Positions 35,737 to 45,640 of a DNA stretch of 64,000 nt are shown here, in pieces; the stretch's first letter is position 1; each line of letters opens with the position of its first letter. Position numbers and translations under genes: made by a program. Source of the stretch: RGIG3701 sp031553595 (GTDB lineage: Bacteria; Planctomycetota; Planctomycetia; Pirellulales; Thermoguttaceae); contig JAVBLI010000012.1 of the NCBI GenBank assembly GCA_031553595.1, positions 102,343 to 166,342 of the forward strand. Reading direction: 5' to 3'. The notes beneath the pieces are model-generated. The model was not told the DNA's origin, ran no database searches, and saw nothing but the letters and a program-made list of their open reading frames with translations.

Positions 35737-37500
35737 CCCTTGCGTCTCCGCCGTTTTCTGTTTCTGCTCCCGCATCTGCCGCTGCACGATTTCCGCGGCG
35801 TGGTGCAGCGATTCGATGATCGTTTCGTGCATATTCCTCGCGGGGATGTGTTCCAGCAGGCCGTATTTCCGCATGACGGAGTGCGGCTGGGGGCGAATGC
35901 CGACGAAGAGCACGGTGGTGTGGTCTTTTTCCGTCCGCCGCAATAATTCTTCCAGCACGTTCACGCCCGTCGCGTCCATGATCGGGACGTTCCGCATCCG
36001 CAAAATGATGACGTGGCAGGATTTCCCTTCCGTGGCCTCCTGAAATTTCCCCGCGGCACCGAAAAACAGCGGCCCGCTGATCTCATACACCAGCACCCCG
36101 TCCGGCACGTCGAAAAGCTGGAGGCACGCGGGGTCTTCGTTCGGATCGTCTTCGAACATCGTCAGGCGGTGGTTGGCCGGGTCGGTGTTGAAGACCGTTT
36201 CCATCCGCCGCATGAACAGGAAGGACGCGAGGATCAGCCCGACCGGAATCGCGATCGTCAGGTCGAGGAATACCGTCAGAAAAAACGTGATGAGCATCAC
36301 GGCCGTGTCGCTTTTCGGGGCGCAGCAGACCATTTTCGCGAACAGGCGGTACTCGCTCATGTTCACCGACACCATGATGAGGATGCCGGCCAGCGACGCC
36401 AGCGGAATCATCGCGGCATACTTCCCGAAGCACAGCACGATGCCCAGAAGCACCACGGCGTGGATGATCCCGGCCACAGGCGTGCGGCCGCCGTTACGGA
36501 TGTTCGTGGCCGTCCGCGCGATGGCGCCAGTGGCCGGGATACCACCGAAAAACGGCGTGACGACGTTCGCGATCCCCTGCGCGACCAGCTCCGTATTCGG
36601 ACGGTGGCGTGTGCCCGTCATCCCGTCGGCGCCCGTCGCGGACAAGAGCGACTCGATGGCCCCCAGAAGCGTAATCGCCACGGCGGCGCTGAAAATTTTC
36701 GTCAAATTCGGCATCACCGTCGCCCAATCCGAGACCGGGACGAGGAATTTCGGAAACCCGACATCCAGCGATTTCGGTGCATGGCCCAGCGTCTGGCCGA
36801 TGGTGTCCACCGGAAGTTGGAACACCTGAACGATCAGCGTGCAGAGGATGATCGCCACCAGCGACCCGGGAATGCGGCGCGTCAGATACGGCATGGCAAT
36901 GATCACCGCGATCGACGTCAGCGCCAGGGCCAGCGACCAGAGATTCACCGTGCTGGAATGCTCGATGAAGAAAATAATTTTGGGAATGAAGTCCGCCGGG
37001 ACGGTATCCTCGCCCAGCACGAAGCCGAAAAGCTGCGGCACCTGCGACATGGCGATCACCACCGCGATCCCGGCCGTGAAGCCCAGCGTCAGCGGATACG
37101 GAATGTATTTGATCAGCGAGCCCAGCCCGCAGAGCCCCAGGAGCATGAGCATCACGCCGGCCAGGATCGTCGCCAGCAGCAGCCCCTGCAGGCCCAGCGA
37201 CTGAACGACGCCATACACGATGACGATGAACGCGCCCGTGGGCCCGCCGATCTGCGTCCGGCAACCGCTGAAGACCGCGATCAGCAAGCCCGCCACGATC
37301 GCCGTATAAAGCCCCTGCTCGGCCGTCACCCCCGACGCGATGCCGAATGCCATCGCCAGCGGCAGCGCTACGATGCCGACGATCGTCCCCGCGAGCAAAT
37401 CGTGGAGAAATTGCCGCAGGGTGTATCCCTCCCGCAGAACCGAAAAAAGCTGTGGCTGGAAATTCGCCCGCAGCGCCTTAAAAAAGTTGTGGAAAAGCAT
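35734..37500 (-). CDS. SulP-family anion transporter with STAS domain
   Basis: 588-aa inner-membrane transporter for sulfate, bicarbonate or other anions. About residues 30-430 are a dense set of hydrophobic segments; AGTIVGIVALPLAMAFGIAS near 37 and GGPTGAF near 86 are SulP signatures. A cytoplasmic STAS domain follows from about 455 with the VPIMDATGVNVLEEL block near 517. Length is typical. The start at 37500 follows a heptamer array and lacks a clear SD. Specificity cannot be judged. Confidence 0.93.
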   Translation of the reverse strand: MLFHNFFKALRANFQPQLFSVLREGYTLRQFLHDLLAGTIVGIVALPLAMAFGIASGVTAEQGLYTAIVAGLLIAVFSGCRTQIGGPTGAFIVIVYGVVQSLGLQGLLLATILAGVMLMLLGLCGLGSLIKYIPYPLTLGFTAGIAVVIAMSQVPQLFGFVLGEDTVPADFIPKIIFFIEHSSTVNLWSLALALTSIAVIIAMPYLTRRIPGSLVAIILCTLIVQVFQLPVDTIGQTLGHAPKSLDVGFPKFLVPVSDWATVMPNLTKIFSAAVAITLLGAIESLLSATGADGMTGTRHRPNTELVAQGIANVVTPFFGGIPATGAIARTATNIRNGGRTPVAGIIHAVVLLGIVLCFGKYAAMIPLASLAGILIMVSVNMSEYRLFAKMVCCAPKSDTAVMLITFFLTVFLDLTIAIPVGLILASFLFMRRMETVFNTDPANHRLTMFEDDPNEDPACLQLFDVPDGVLVYEISGPLFFGAAGKFQEATEGKSCHVIILRMRNVPIMDATGVNVLEELLRRTEKDHTTVLFVGIRPQPHSVMRKYGLLEHIPARNMHETIIESLHHAAEIVQRQMREQKQKTAETQG

Positions 37501-37504
37501 GGGG

Positions 37505-37615
37505 CCTGGAGTGTAGGATGTGGGGGATGGGATATGGGATGTGGGAGGAGTGAAGAATGAAGAATGTTTGTAAAATTCCCCATATCCTACATCCCATCCC
37601 CCATATCCCTTATGG
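37505..37615 (-). repeat. Inverted heptamer arrays upstream of the SulP gene
   Basis: Coding-strand units of GGGATAT/GGGATGT type, a short AT-rich middle, then complementary CCCATATCCCATCCCCCACA units ending a few bases before the SulP ATG. Confidence 0.65.
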
Positions 37616-37690
37616 GTTTATACGCAGAAACGGAGCGCTGCCGGACAGCACTCCGCGTTCGTTGGGGTCGGGGCGACGAACCGCCAGCGG

Positions 37691-38722
37691 CTATTTGCCC
37701 CCGATAAGATTCAGGATCCAGTCCATCATGGCACTGTCCAGCGTCGTGGGCTGATTCCAGCTCCACATGTTCCGCACGAGGTCGATGGAAAACATCAGCG
37801 ACATGGTCAGCGTCAGGCAACAGAACACCAGCCCGACAATGTTCCACACCGAGTACGGCTTTTCCGGCAGCCCGGCGTCGCTGTAAATAATTTGCTGCTG
37901 GGGAAGCACACCCATTTCGTCGGCCGCCCCGGCCAGCTCCTCGGCAAACATGTCGCCGCCACCGCCGCCGTCTTCGCCGAAACCCTCGCCCATCGAGCCG
38001 TCGATGCCCGACTGATCCAGGACGATGACCTGCGAGCCGCTGTCGTCCTCGTCATCCATAAATTCGTCGCTGGGAGTCAGGGAGAAATTATCGTCGTCGC
38101 CCAGACCGAGCCCGGAAATGTTGGAACTCATGGCCAGCACGTCGTCGTCGCCCAACTCGAGCACGTCGCCTTCGTCGCCCTCCAGCGAAATGCCGCTGTC
38201 GTTGGGGCTCATGAGCGAAATGCCGCTGCCTTCGCCCAGCGAGAGGCCGCTGCCCTGCCCGACGCCGTCGTCCTCGCCAAGCACCAGGTCCGCGTCGCTG
38301 GCCATGCCGAGATCCAACGACGAATCGTCCAGCGAAGCATCGCCGTCCAGCGTCAGGTTAATGTCCGAAGAACCCAGCAGCGAACCTTCGTCGGAGCTGA
38401 GGAAGGAATCCGAAGCCGGGACGGCATCTTCCATCTCGTCATCATCGTTTTCCAGGGAAATGCCGGAAGCCGAGTCCACCGTCATGCCGATATCGCTGTC
38501 GCCCATCGCGCCGAAACCGTAATTGTCGTCGCCTGCCTCCGCCTTCTTCTTGTCCGCACGCTGCTTTTTAAGGTAATCCTCGATCGCCTCTTTTTTGTAC
38601 TTCCACGTGGCACCGTCCCGATAACCGTGGATCTTTCCACTGCTGGACAACTGCACCACCTCGGCATTGGTGAGCTTCAGTAATTGTGCGACTTCCTCGA
38701 CACTCAGAAATTGACCTGCCAT
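37691..38722 (-). CDS. Excisionase-type HTH protein with acidic low-complexity region and C-terminal membrane helix
   Basis: 343-aa protein. Residues 1-55 form a MerR/excisionase-like helix-turn-helix (FLSVEEVAQLLKLTNAEVVQ, then a wing with GATWKYKKEAIEDYL). About 60-270 is highly acidic low complexity rich in Asp, Gly, Ser, Ile and Leu, with repeated SGISL/GSGLSL words. A membrane helix lies near 300-320 (VWNIVGLVFCCLTLTMSLMF). This domain arrangement is familiar from planctomycete genomes; its role is unknown. A DNA-binding module tethered to a membrane by a disordered linker is the simplest reading. Own promoter at 38840-38868. Confidence 0.8.
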   Translation of the reverse strand: MAGQFLSVEEVAQLLKLTNAEVVQLSSSGKIHGYRDGATWKYKKEAIEDYLKKQRADKKKAEAGDDNYGFGAMGDSDIGMTVDSASGISLENDDDEMEDAVPASDSFLSSDEGSLLGSSDINLTLDGDASLDDSSLDLGMASDADLVLGEDDGVGQGSGLSLGEGSGISLMSPNDSGISLEGDEGDVLELGDDDVLAMSSNISGLGLGDDDNFSLTPSDEFMDDEDDSGSQVIVLDQSGIDGSMGEGFGEDGGGGGDMFAEELAGAADEMGVLPQQQIIYSDAGLPEKPYSVWNIVGLVFCCLTLTMSLMFSIDLVRNMWSWNQPTTLDSAMMDWILNLIGGK

Positions 38723-38839
38723 GCAAAATTCCCCAAATGAATGAAGGGTTTAAAGTTTCTCCCCGGCCGCGCGGTCCGAAATCAGCGGCCGCGTCAGTAA
38801 ATTGCGTGGTTTCCGCATTTACTCTAATATATAGTATTC

Positions 38840-38868
38840 ATTATGACGCGAACCGCATCGAATGTCAA
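38840..38868 (-). promoter_or_regulatory. Sigma-70-type promoter for the acidic HTH gene
   Basis: Minus strand TTGACA, 17 bp, CATAAT; leader of about 115 nt. The rest of the gap up to 38997 shows nothing else. Confidence 0.6.
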
Positions 38869-38997
38869 CTCTTTTCCCCGCTATTTTTACAACTTCCATA
38901 AAAAATATCCCTCGCAGTCCACATTTCTTTGATTTTTCACGGAAATTCAGGCGGTTTATGCCGGTTTTAGTGCATTTTCTGCGTGACTTTGGACTAG

Positions 38998-39114
38998 AAC
39001 AGCAGCCGGGAGCAGAGCGTTAACGCAGAGATCGGATCGAAGTGGGAAAAAACCCCAGCGATTCTATCCGGTCTCTGCGCGTCACTACGTTCCGCTGCGC
39101 TCCCGGCTGCTGTT
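38998..39114. repeat. 116-bp palindromic element, copy F (short arm left)
   Basis: Left short arm (GGGAGCAGAGCGTTAACGCA), right long arm (CTGCGCGTCACTACGTTCCG). It lies 55 bp past the end of the thioredoxin cluster. Confidence 0.9.
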
Positions 39115-39168
39115 CTTGAGGATACATCAGTCTGATAACCGCGTTTATTCAAAAAACCGGCGGTTCAC

Positions 39169-40377
<1,209 letters not shown>

Positions 40378-40519
40378 TTTTTTCTCCATAATGCTTCAGG
40401 TAAGGTTAATAAAAAACAGGACAATTTCGGATTTTACGCCACGGCATGCCGCGGGAAATCCGTTTTTTCGCCTTATTTTACATTTCATGTATGATATTCG
40501 GCACCGATACACACGAGCT

Positions 40520-41719
<1,200 letters not shown>

Positions 41720-41759
41720 TTTTTTCTCCTTTATATCCGGTTCATTTTCGTAAACGCTT

Positions 41760-42302
41760 TTATTTCCCGTCAAACTGCACTTTAAGCAGCGTTTCCAGCC
41801 GTTTCCCACGCGCGTTGGTGGAAAGGATGTTGCCCTGACGATCCAGCAGAATCATGTGCGGAATCCCGCGGACATTACAGTACTCGGCCATAGTTTTCCC
41901 GTTCATTTCCGTGTCTTCGTCGTGCACGCACAGCCACGGGATCTTTTTTTCCTTGAGGAAAGCCGCCGGCGTTTCCCGGTCATCATCCAGCGAAATGCCC
42001 ACGATTTCGAATCCCCTTTCGTGGTACTTTCTGTACATTTTCATCATATTCGGCATCTCCGCCACACACGGCCCGCACCACGTGGCCCAGAAATCCACCA
42101 GCACAACTTTCCCTTCCATCGTGTGCATGTCCAGCGGCGCCCCGTCCAGCAGCTTCGCGGTGAAGTAAAGCCGCCCGGCTTCTTCCCCAACCGCCTCCCC
42201 GTCCGCTTTCCCATCCCGGGGCGGATCGCAGGACATCATAACGGGAACGACTGCCAGCAGCAGCATGAGAGAAACCAAGGACGGCGCTTTGATATTCCTC
42301 AT
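41760..42302 (-). CDS. TlpA/ResA-type thioredoxin-like lipoprotein (first of three paralogues)
   Basis: 180-aa protein with a short lipoprotein signal (VVPVMMSC; Cys near residue 26) and a thioredoxin domain only: DFWATWCGPCVAEMPNM near 70 and cis-Pro block NVRGIPHMILLD. It lacks the 200-residue helical region of the next two proteins. ATG 42302 has AGGGAGGA. The C-terminal ...NARGKRLETLLKVQF is shared with both paralogues (ARG-KLxELL-VQF), supporting common descent. It heads the probable three-gene operon, whose promoter was not clearly seen in the gap 42303-42500. Confidence 0.88.
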   Translation of the reverse strand: MRNIKAPSLVSLMLLLAVVPVMMSCDPPRDGKADGEAVGEEAGRLYFTAKLLDGAPLDMHTMEGKVVLVDFWATWCGPCVAEMPNMMKMYRKYHERGFEIVGISLDDDRETPAAFLKEKKIPWLCVHDEDTEMNGKTMAEYCNVRGIPHMILLDRQGNILSTNARGKRLETLLKVQFDGK

Positions 42303-42506
42303 CCGTATTCCTCCCTTTTGATTCCCTGGCGATTTATATCTGGAACGGCCGCACAAAAAATCCTCGTCCGGCGTAAATCCGGCGGGTGTCCTCGGCCGAT
42401 ATTTTTCCACCTATTCCTTATAAAATATCCGAAATGCGAAGAAAAAACCAGTATGCCGGGCCTTTTTTTGCCAAATTACCTGGTTTTTTTTCATTTTTAA
42501 CGCATC

Positions 42507-42535
42507 TTGACGCCTCTCGGCCTCCGTGGTATGCT
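42507..42535 (+). promoter_or_regulatory. Sigma-70-type promoter for the two-component operon
   Basis: TTGACG, 17 bp, TATGCT. The transcript leader would be the inverted heptamer arrays at 42541-42653. Confidence 0.6.
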
Positions 42536-42540
42536 GAAAA

Positions 42541-42653
42541 GTGGGATTTGTGGTTGGTGGATGGTGAATTGTGTGGCATATTTCACGTTTTTCCATCCCC
42601 CATTCACAAACCCCCATTCACAAACCCCCATCCACAAACCCCCATCCACAAAC
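42541..42653 (+). repeat. Inverted heptamer (14-mer) arrays abutting the histidine kinase ATG
   Basis: Left: TTTGTGG/TTGGTGG-like units. Right: four units CACAAAC + CCCCATT/CCCCATC (period 14 = 2 x 7) ending exactly at the ATG at 42654. An in-frame upstream start would translate the array (HSQTPIHKPP), which is not credible. Confidence 0.75.
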
Positions 42654-43583
42654 ATGCCCTCTTCCCGTCGCTCCTCGCTTGGCCTGCCGATTACGCTGGC
42701 GGTCATCATGATCGTCCTGGTGATCCTCGTGATCGTCGGCGGCGTGATTGCGACGGTAATGGCTGCGGGGGACAATTCCTCGCTTTCTCGTCTTTTTTGG
42801 ATGTTTTTCATCCTGGGCACGTTTTGCCTTTCGCTGATTCTTGCCGGGACGATCACGTACCTCGTGTTTTCCATCAAGGTGATCAAGCTCACGCGGATGC
42901 AGTCGAATTTCATCGACAGCGTGACGCACGAGTTGAAATCGCCGCTGGCCTCCATCAAGCTCTATCTCCAGACGCTCACGAAATACGAGGTTTCGCCCAC
43001 CGAACGGCAGAAATTTTATGATTCCATGATGGAGGACACCGAGCGGCTGGAGGCGCTGATCAACCAGGTTTTGCGCGTCGGGCAGATCGAAAACCGCCAG
43101 TTTTACGACATGCAGCAGGAGACCTTCGACTTGCGGCAGATGCTGGAAAAGTGTATTTCCGGCGCGTGCCGGTATCATCATGCCCCGGAAACGTGCGTCA
43201 CGCTGCGGTGTCCCTCGCAGATGATTACGTACGCGCGGATTCCGCTGGAGATGATTTTCCGGAATCTGATCGAGAACGGGATTAAGTACGGAGGGACGCC
43301 GCCGGAGGTAACGGTGGATGTGCGGTGGAATTTCCGAGGTCGGCTGGCGGCCCGCATTTCGGATAATGGCCAGGGCATCCCTCGCGGCATGCGGAAGAAG
43401 ATTTTCCGCCCCTTTTACCGTATGGGAAACGAGCTGGAGCGTAAAAAAGTCGGCACCGGCCTCGGCCTTTACATCGTCCGCCTTTACGTCGGCATCCTCG
43501 GCGGCGGCATCCGCGTGCGCAACAACAAATCCGGCGGCAGCAGCTTTTACCTCACGCTCCCCGCCGGGGAAAATAAGGAATGA
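42654..43583 (+). CDS. Membrane sensor histidine kinase
   Basis: 309-aa two-component sensor. Two membrane helices (about 10-33 and 44-68) with almost no loop between them, so it has no periplasmic sensor domain. HisKA follows with phospho-acceptor H92 in DSVTHELKSPLASIKLY. HATPase_c shows the N box NLIENGIKYGG, DNGQGIP and GTGLGLYIV. Signals may be sensed within the membrane or through partners. The response-regulator gene follows 98 bp downstream across a heptamer-array spacer. The start has no SD. Confidence 0.95.
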   Translation: MPSSRRSSLGLPITLAVIMIVLVILVIVGGVIATVMAAGDNSSLSRLFWMFFILGTFCLSLILAGTITYLVFSIKVIKLTRMQSNFIDSVTHELKSPLASIKLYLQTLTKYEVSPTERQKFYDSMMEDTERLEALINQVLRVGQIENRQFYDMQQETFDLRQMLEKCISGACRYHHAPETCVTLRCPSQMITYARIPLEMIFRNLIENGIKYGGTPPEVTVDVRWNFRGRLAARISDNGQGIPRGMRKKIFRPFYRMGNELERKKVGTGLGLYIVRLYVGILGGGIRVRNNKSGGSSFYLTLPAGENKE

Positions 43584-43680
43584 GGAATTAAGAATAGTGC
43601 AAGCATACACTCTGCCCATTCATAAAACCATTCCTCACTCCTAATTCCTCATTCCTAATTTTCCTCAAACGAGTTTTACC
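43574..43680 (+). repeat. Inverted heptamer arrays between kinase and response regulator
   Basis: Left array starts in the last kinase codons and its stop (AATAAGGAATGAGGAATTAA), then a GTGCAAGC core, then ATTCCTC/ATTCCTA units to about 43667. The ATG at 43681 follows after 13 further bases without an SD. Confidence 0.75.
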
Positions 43681-44472
43681 ATGCCCGAAAAATCCAAAGA
43701 CGCCATCCTTGTCGTGGAGGACGAACTCCACTTGGCCACCGGCATTCGCTACGCCCTGGAGCAGGAGGGGTATGCCGTGACAACCGTCGACGACGGCCCC
43801 TCGGCCCTCGAGCTGCTCGTCGACCGCCCGGACCGCTTCGACCTCATCGTCCTGGACCTCATGCTCCCCGGCATGAGCGGCTACACCGTCTGCGAAACGC
43901 TCCGCAAACGCAACAACCTCACGCCCGTCATGATCCTCTCGGCCCGCACCCTCTCCGAAGATCGTACGCGGGGATTCGACGTCGGCGCGAATCAGTACCT
44001 CACGAAGCCCTTCGAGCTTGACGAATTTCTCGCCCGGGTGAAGAACCTCATCGCGATGTACCGCCGCCAGGAAGCGCTCCTGCGGCAGGCGAAACCGGAT
44101 ACGCCGTCGCAACAGAACGCAGCGTCCGCCGAGGACGAAACGCCGCTGAAAACCTTCGATTTCGGTGACGCCCACGTGAATTTCGAAACCTTCGACGCGA
44201 CGGTAGCCGGCAAGACTGTGCGGCTGACGCACATGGAGATTCGCGTGCTGGAGTATTTCGTACGCAACCGCGACCGCCTCATCCCGAAAGAAGAGTTGCT
44301 CGAAAAAGTCTGGGGCATGCGTGGCTTTCTCAACACCCGCGCCCCCGACCAATTCATCCTCCGGCTGCGGAAAATCTTCGAGCGCGACCCCTCCGAGCCC
44401 GTGCACTTTCTGACCTACCGCAATGCCGGCTACCGGTTCGTGCCCGACGGAAGCGAAGGGGATGAGGGATGA
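43681..44472 (+). CDS. OmpR/PhoB-family response regulator
   Basis: 263-aa cytoplasmic transcription factor. The receiver domain (about 8-125) has the acidic pair in VVEDE, phospho-acceptor D59 in LIVLDLMLPG, a conserved Ser in LSAR and Lys in TKPF. A Gln/Ala/Glu linker leads to a winged-helix DNA-binding domain (about 160-255) with THMEIRVLEYF, the recognition segment NTRAPDQFILRLRKI and the wing TYRNAGYRFV. It pairs with the adjacent kinase. Palindromic copy G begins 2 bp after its stop. Confidence 0.95.
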   Translation: MPEKSKDAILVVEDELHLATGIRYALEQEGYAVTTVDDGPSALELLVDRPDRFDLIVLDLMLPGMSGYTVCETLRKRNNLTPVMILSARTLSEDRTRGFDVGANQYLTKPFELDEFLARVKNLIAMYRRQEALLRQAKPDTPSQQNAASAEDETPLKTFDFGDAHVNFETFDATVAGKTVRLTHMEIRVLEYFVRNRDRLIPKEELLEKVWGMRGFLNTRAPDQFILRLRKIFERDPSEPVHFLTYRNAGYRFVPDGSEGDEG

Positions 44473-44474
44473 GT

Positions 44475-44591
44475 AACAACAGCCGGGAGCGAAGCGGAAC
44501 GAAGTGAAGCGCAGAGACCGGATTGAAGTGGAAACCGATTCCGCCACTCCTATCCCGTCTCTACGTTAACTCTCCGCTCCCGGCTGCTGTT
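44475..44591. repeat. 116-bp palindromic element, copy G (long arm left)
   Basis: Left long arm (GCGAAGCGGAACGAAGTGAA), right short arm (CTACGTTAACTCTCCGCTCC). It fills almost the whole gap between the convergent response-regulator and pyrF genes. Confidence 0.9.
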
Positions 44592-44607
44592 TTCCATACA
44601 CTTCACC

Positions 44608-45510
44608 TCAGCGCAGCTGATCAATCATCTCGCGCGTCGCCGCTTCGACCGCCGCTTCCCAGGTGTCGGCCGTGAATCGCCCGGCGTAATCTTTTCGGAG
44701 GTGAGCGAAGATGATGCCGCGGGAGTTGTTGATGATGGCGCCGAGTCCGTTTTCGTCGAAGGCGGGGGCGATGTCTTTCGCGGTGCCGCCCTGGGCCCCG
44801 AAGCCCGGCACCAGCAGCCACGCGTGGGGCATTTTCTCGCGTAATTCCGCCAACTGTTCCGGATACGTGGCCCCGACCACTGCGCCGGTGGCGCCGTAAC
44901 GCTCGCCGTGGGCCGCCGCGAAGGCCGCCGATTTTTCTTCGACCAGGGCCGCGACTTTTTCGTAAATTGTGGTATTTTCACCGTTTACGCGAAGGTCCTG
45001 CAGCATGCCGCCGCCGGGATTCGAGGTCTTCACCAGCACGAACACGCCCGCGTCATTCTTCTCGGCCACGTCAATAAACGGCACCAGGCTGTCCTCGCCG
45101 AGATACGGGCTGACGGTCAGCGAATCCGCCCCCCACGCCGATTTTTCGCCGAGATACGCCGCCGCGTACCCCTCCGCGGTGCTGCCGATGTCATTCCGCT
45201 TCCCGTCCAGAACGACGACCAGGCCGAGCTTTCGCGCGTAATGAATCACGTCCGCCAGCGCCGTCATTCCCCACGGCCCAACCGCCTCAAAGAACGCCAT
45301 CTGCGGCTTCACACACGCCACCAGCGGCGCAACCACGTCCAAAAGCGCGAACGAAAACCGCCGATAAACCTCCGCCACGGCCGGCAAGTCATCCGCCGAA
45401 ACGCCCTGGCGAAATTTCTCCGGAATGGAATCAAACCGCGGATCGATCCCCACCAGCACCGGCGCCTGTTTCGCCAGAATCCCCGCCGTCAAGCGTCCTG
45501 AAAATGTCAT
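44608..45510 (-). CDS. pyrF: Orotidine 5'-phosphate decarboxylase, type 2
   Basis: 300-aa TIM-barrel enzyme making UMP from OMP, last step of de novo pyrimidine synthesis. The active-site strand LVVVLDGKRNDIGSTA near 95 carries the catalytic Lys-Asp network. CVKPQMAFFEAVG near 66 and LVPGFGAQGG near 232 are typical of the longer type 2 form (TIGR02127), as is the 300-aa length. No other pyr gene is adjacent; carB lies 27 kb away. Confidence 0.96.
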   Translation of the reverse strand: MTFSGRLTAGILAKQAPVLVGIDPRFDSIPEKFRQGVSADDLPAVAEVYRRFSFALLDVVAPLVACVKPQMAFFEAVGPWGMTALADVIHYARKLGLVVVLDGKRNDIGSTAEGYAAAYLGEKSAWGADSLTVSPYLGEDSLVPFIDVAEKNDAGVFVLVKTSNPGGGMLQDLRVNGENTTIYEKVAALVEEKSAAFAAAHGERYGATGAVVGATYPEQLAELREKMPHAWLLVPGFGAQGGTAKDIAPAFDENGLGAIINNSRGIIFAHLRKDYAGRFTADTWEAAVEAATREMIDQLR

Positions 45511-45608
45511 GTTTATGCCTTTCTATCTGAATGTTTGACAATCGTTTTTAATGAAAATTTTTTCGTGCTGGGAACAGGCTTCAAGCGGCATGAACAATTC
45601 CCGCCACA

Positions 45609-45640
45609 TTCATTCCTAATTCCTAATTCCAAATTCGCCA
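45609..45640 (-). repeat. Heptamer array at the 3' end of the antiporter gene
   Basis: Coding-strand units GAATTTG, GAATTAG, GAATTAG, GAATGAA. They encode the last residues (EFGIRN) and the stop of the antiporter. Confidence 0.65.

Noticed and set aside
42507..42653. N-terminal extension of the histidine kinase (and similar for accA, znuC, apgM region)
   Set aside because: The extension only translates promoter or heptamer-array DNA; the conserved protein begins at the later ATG.
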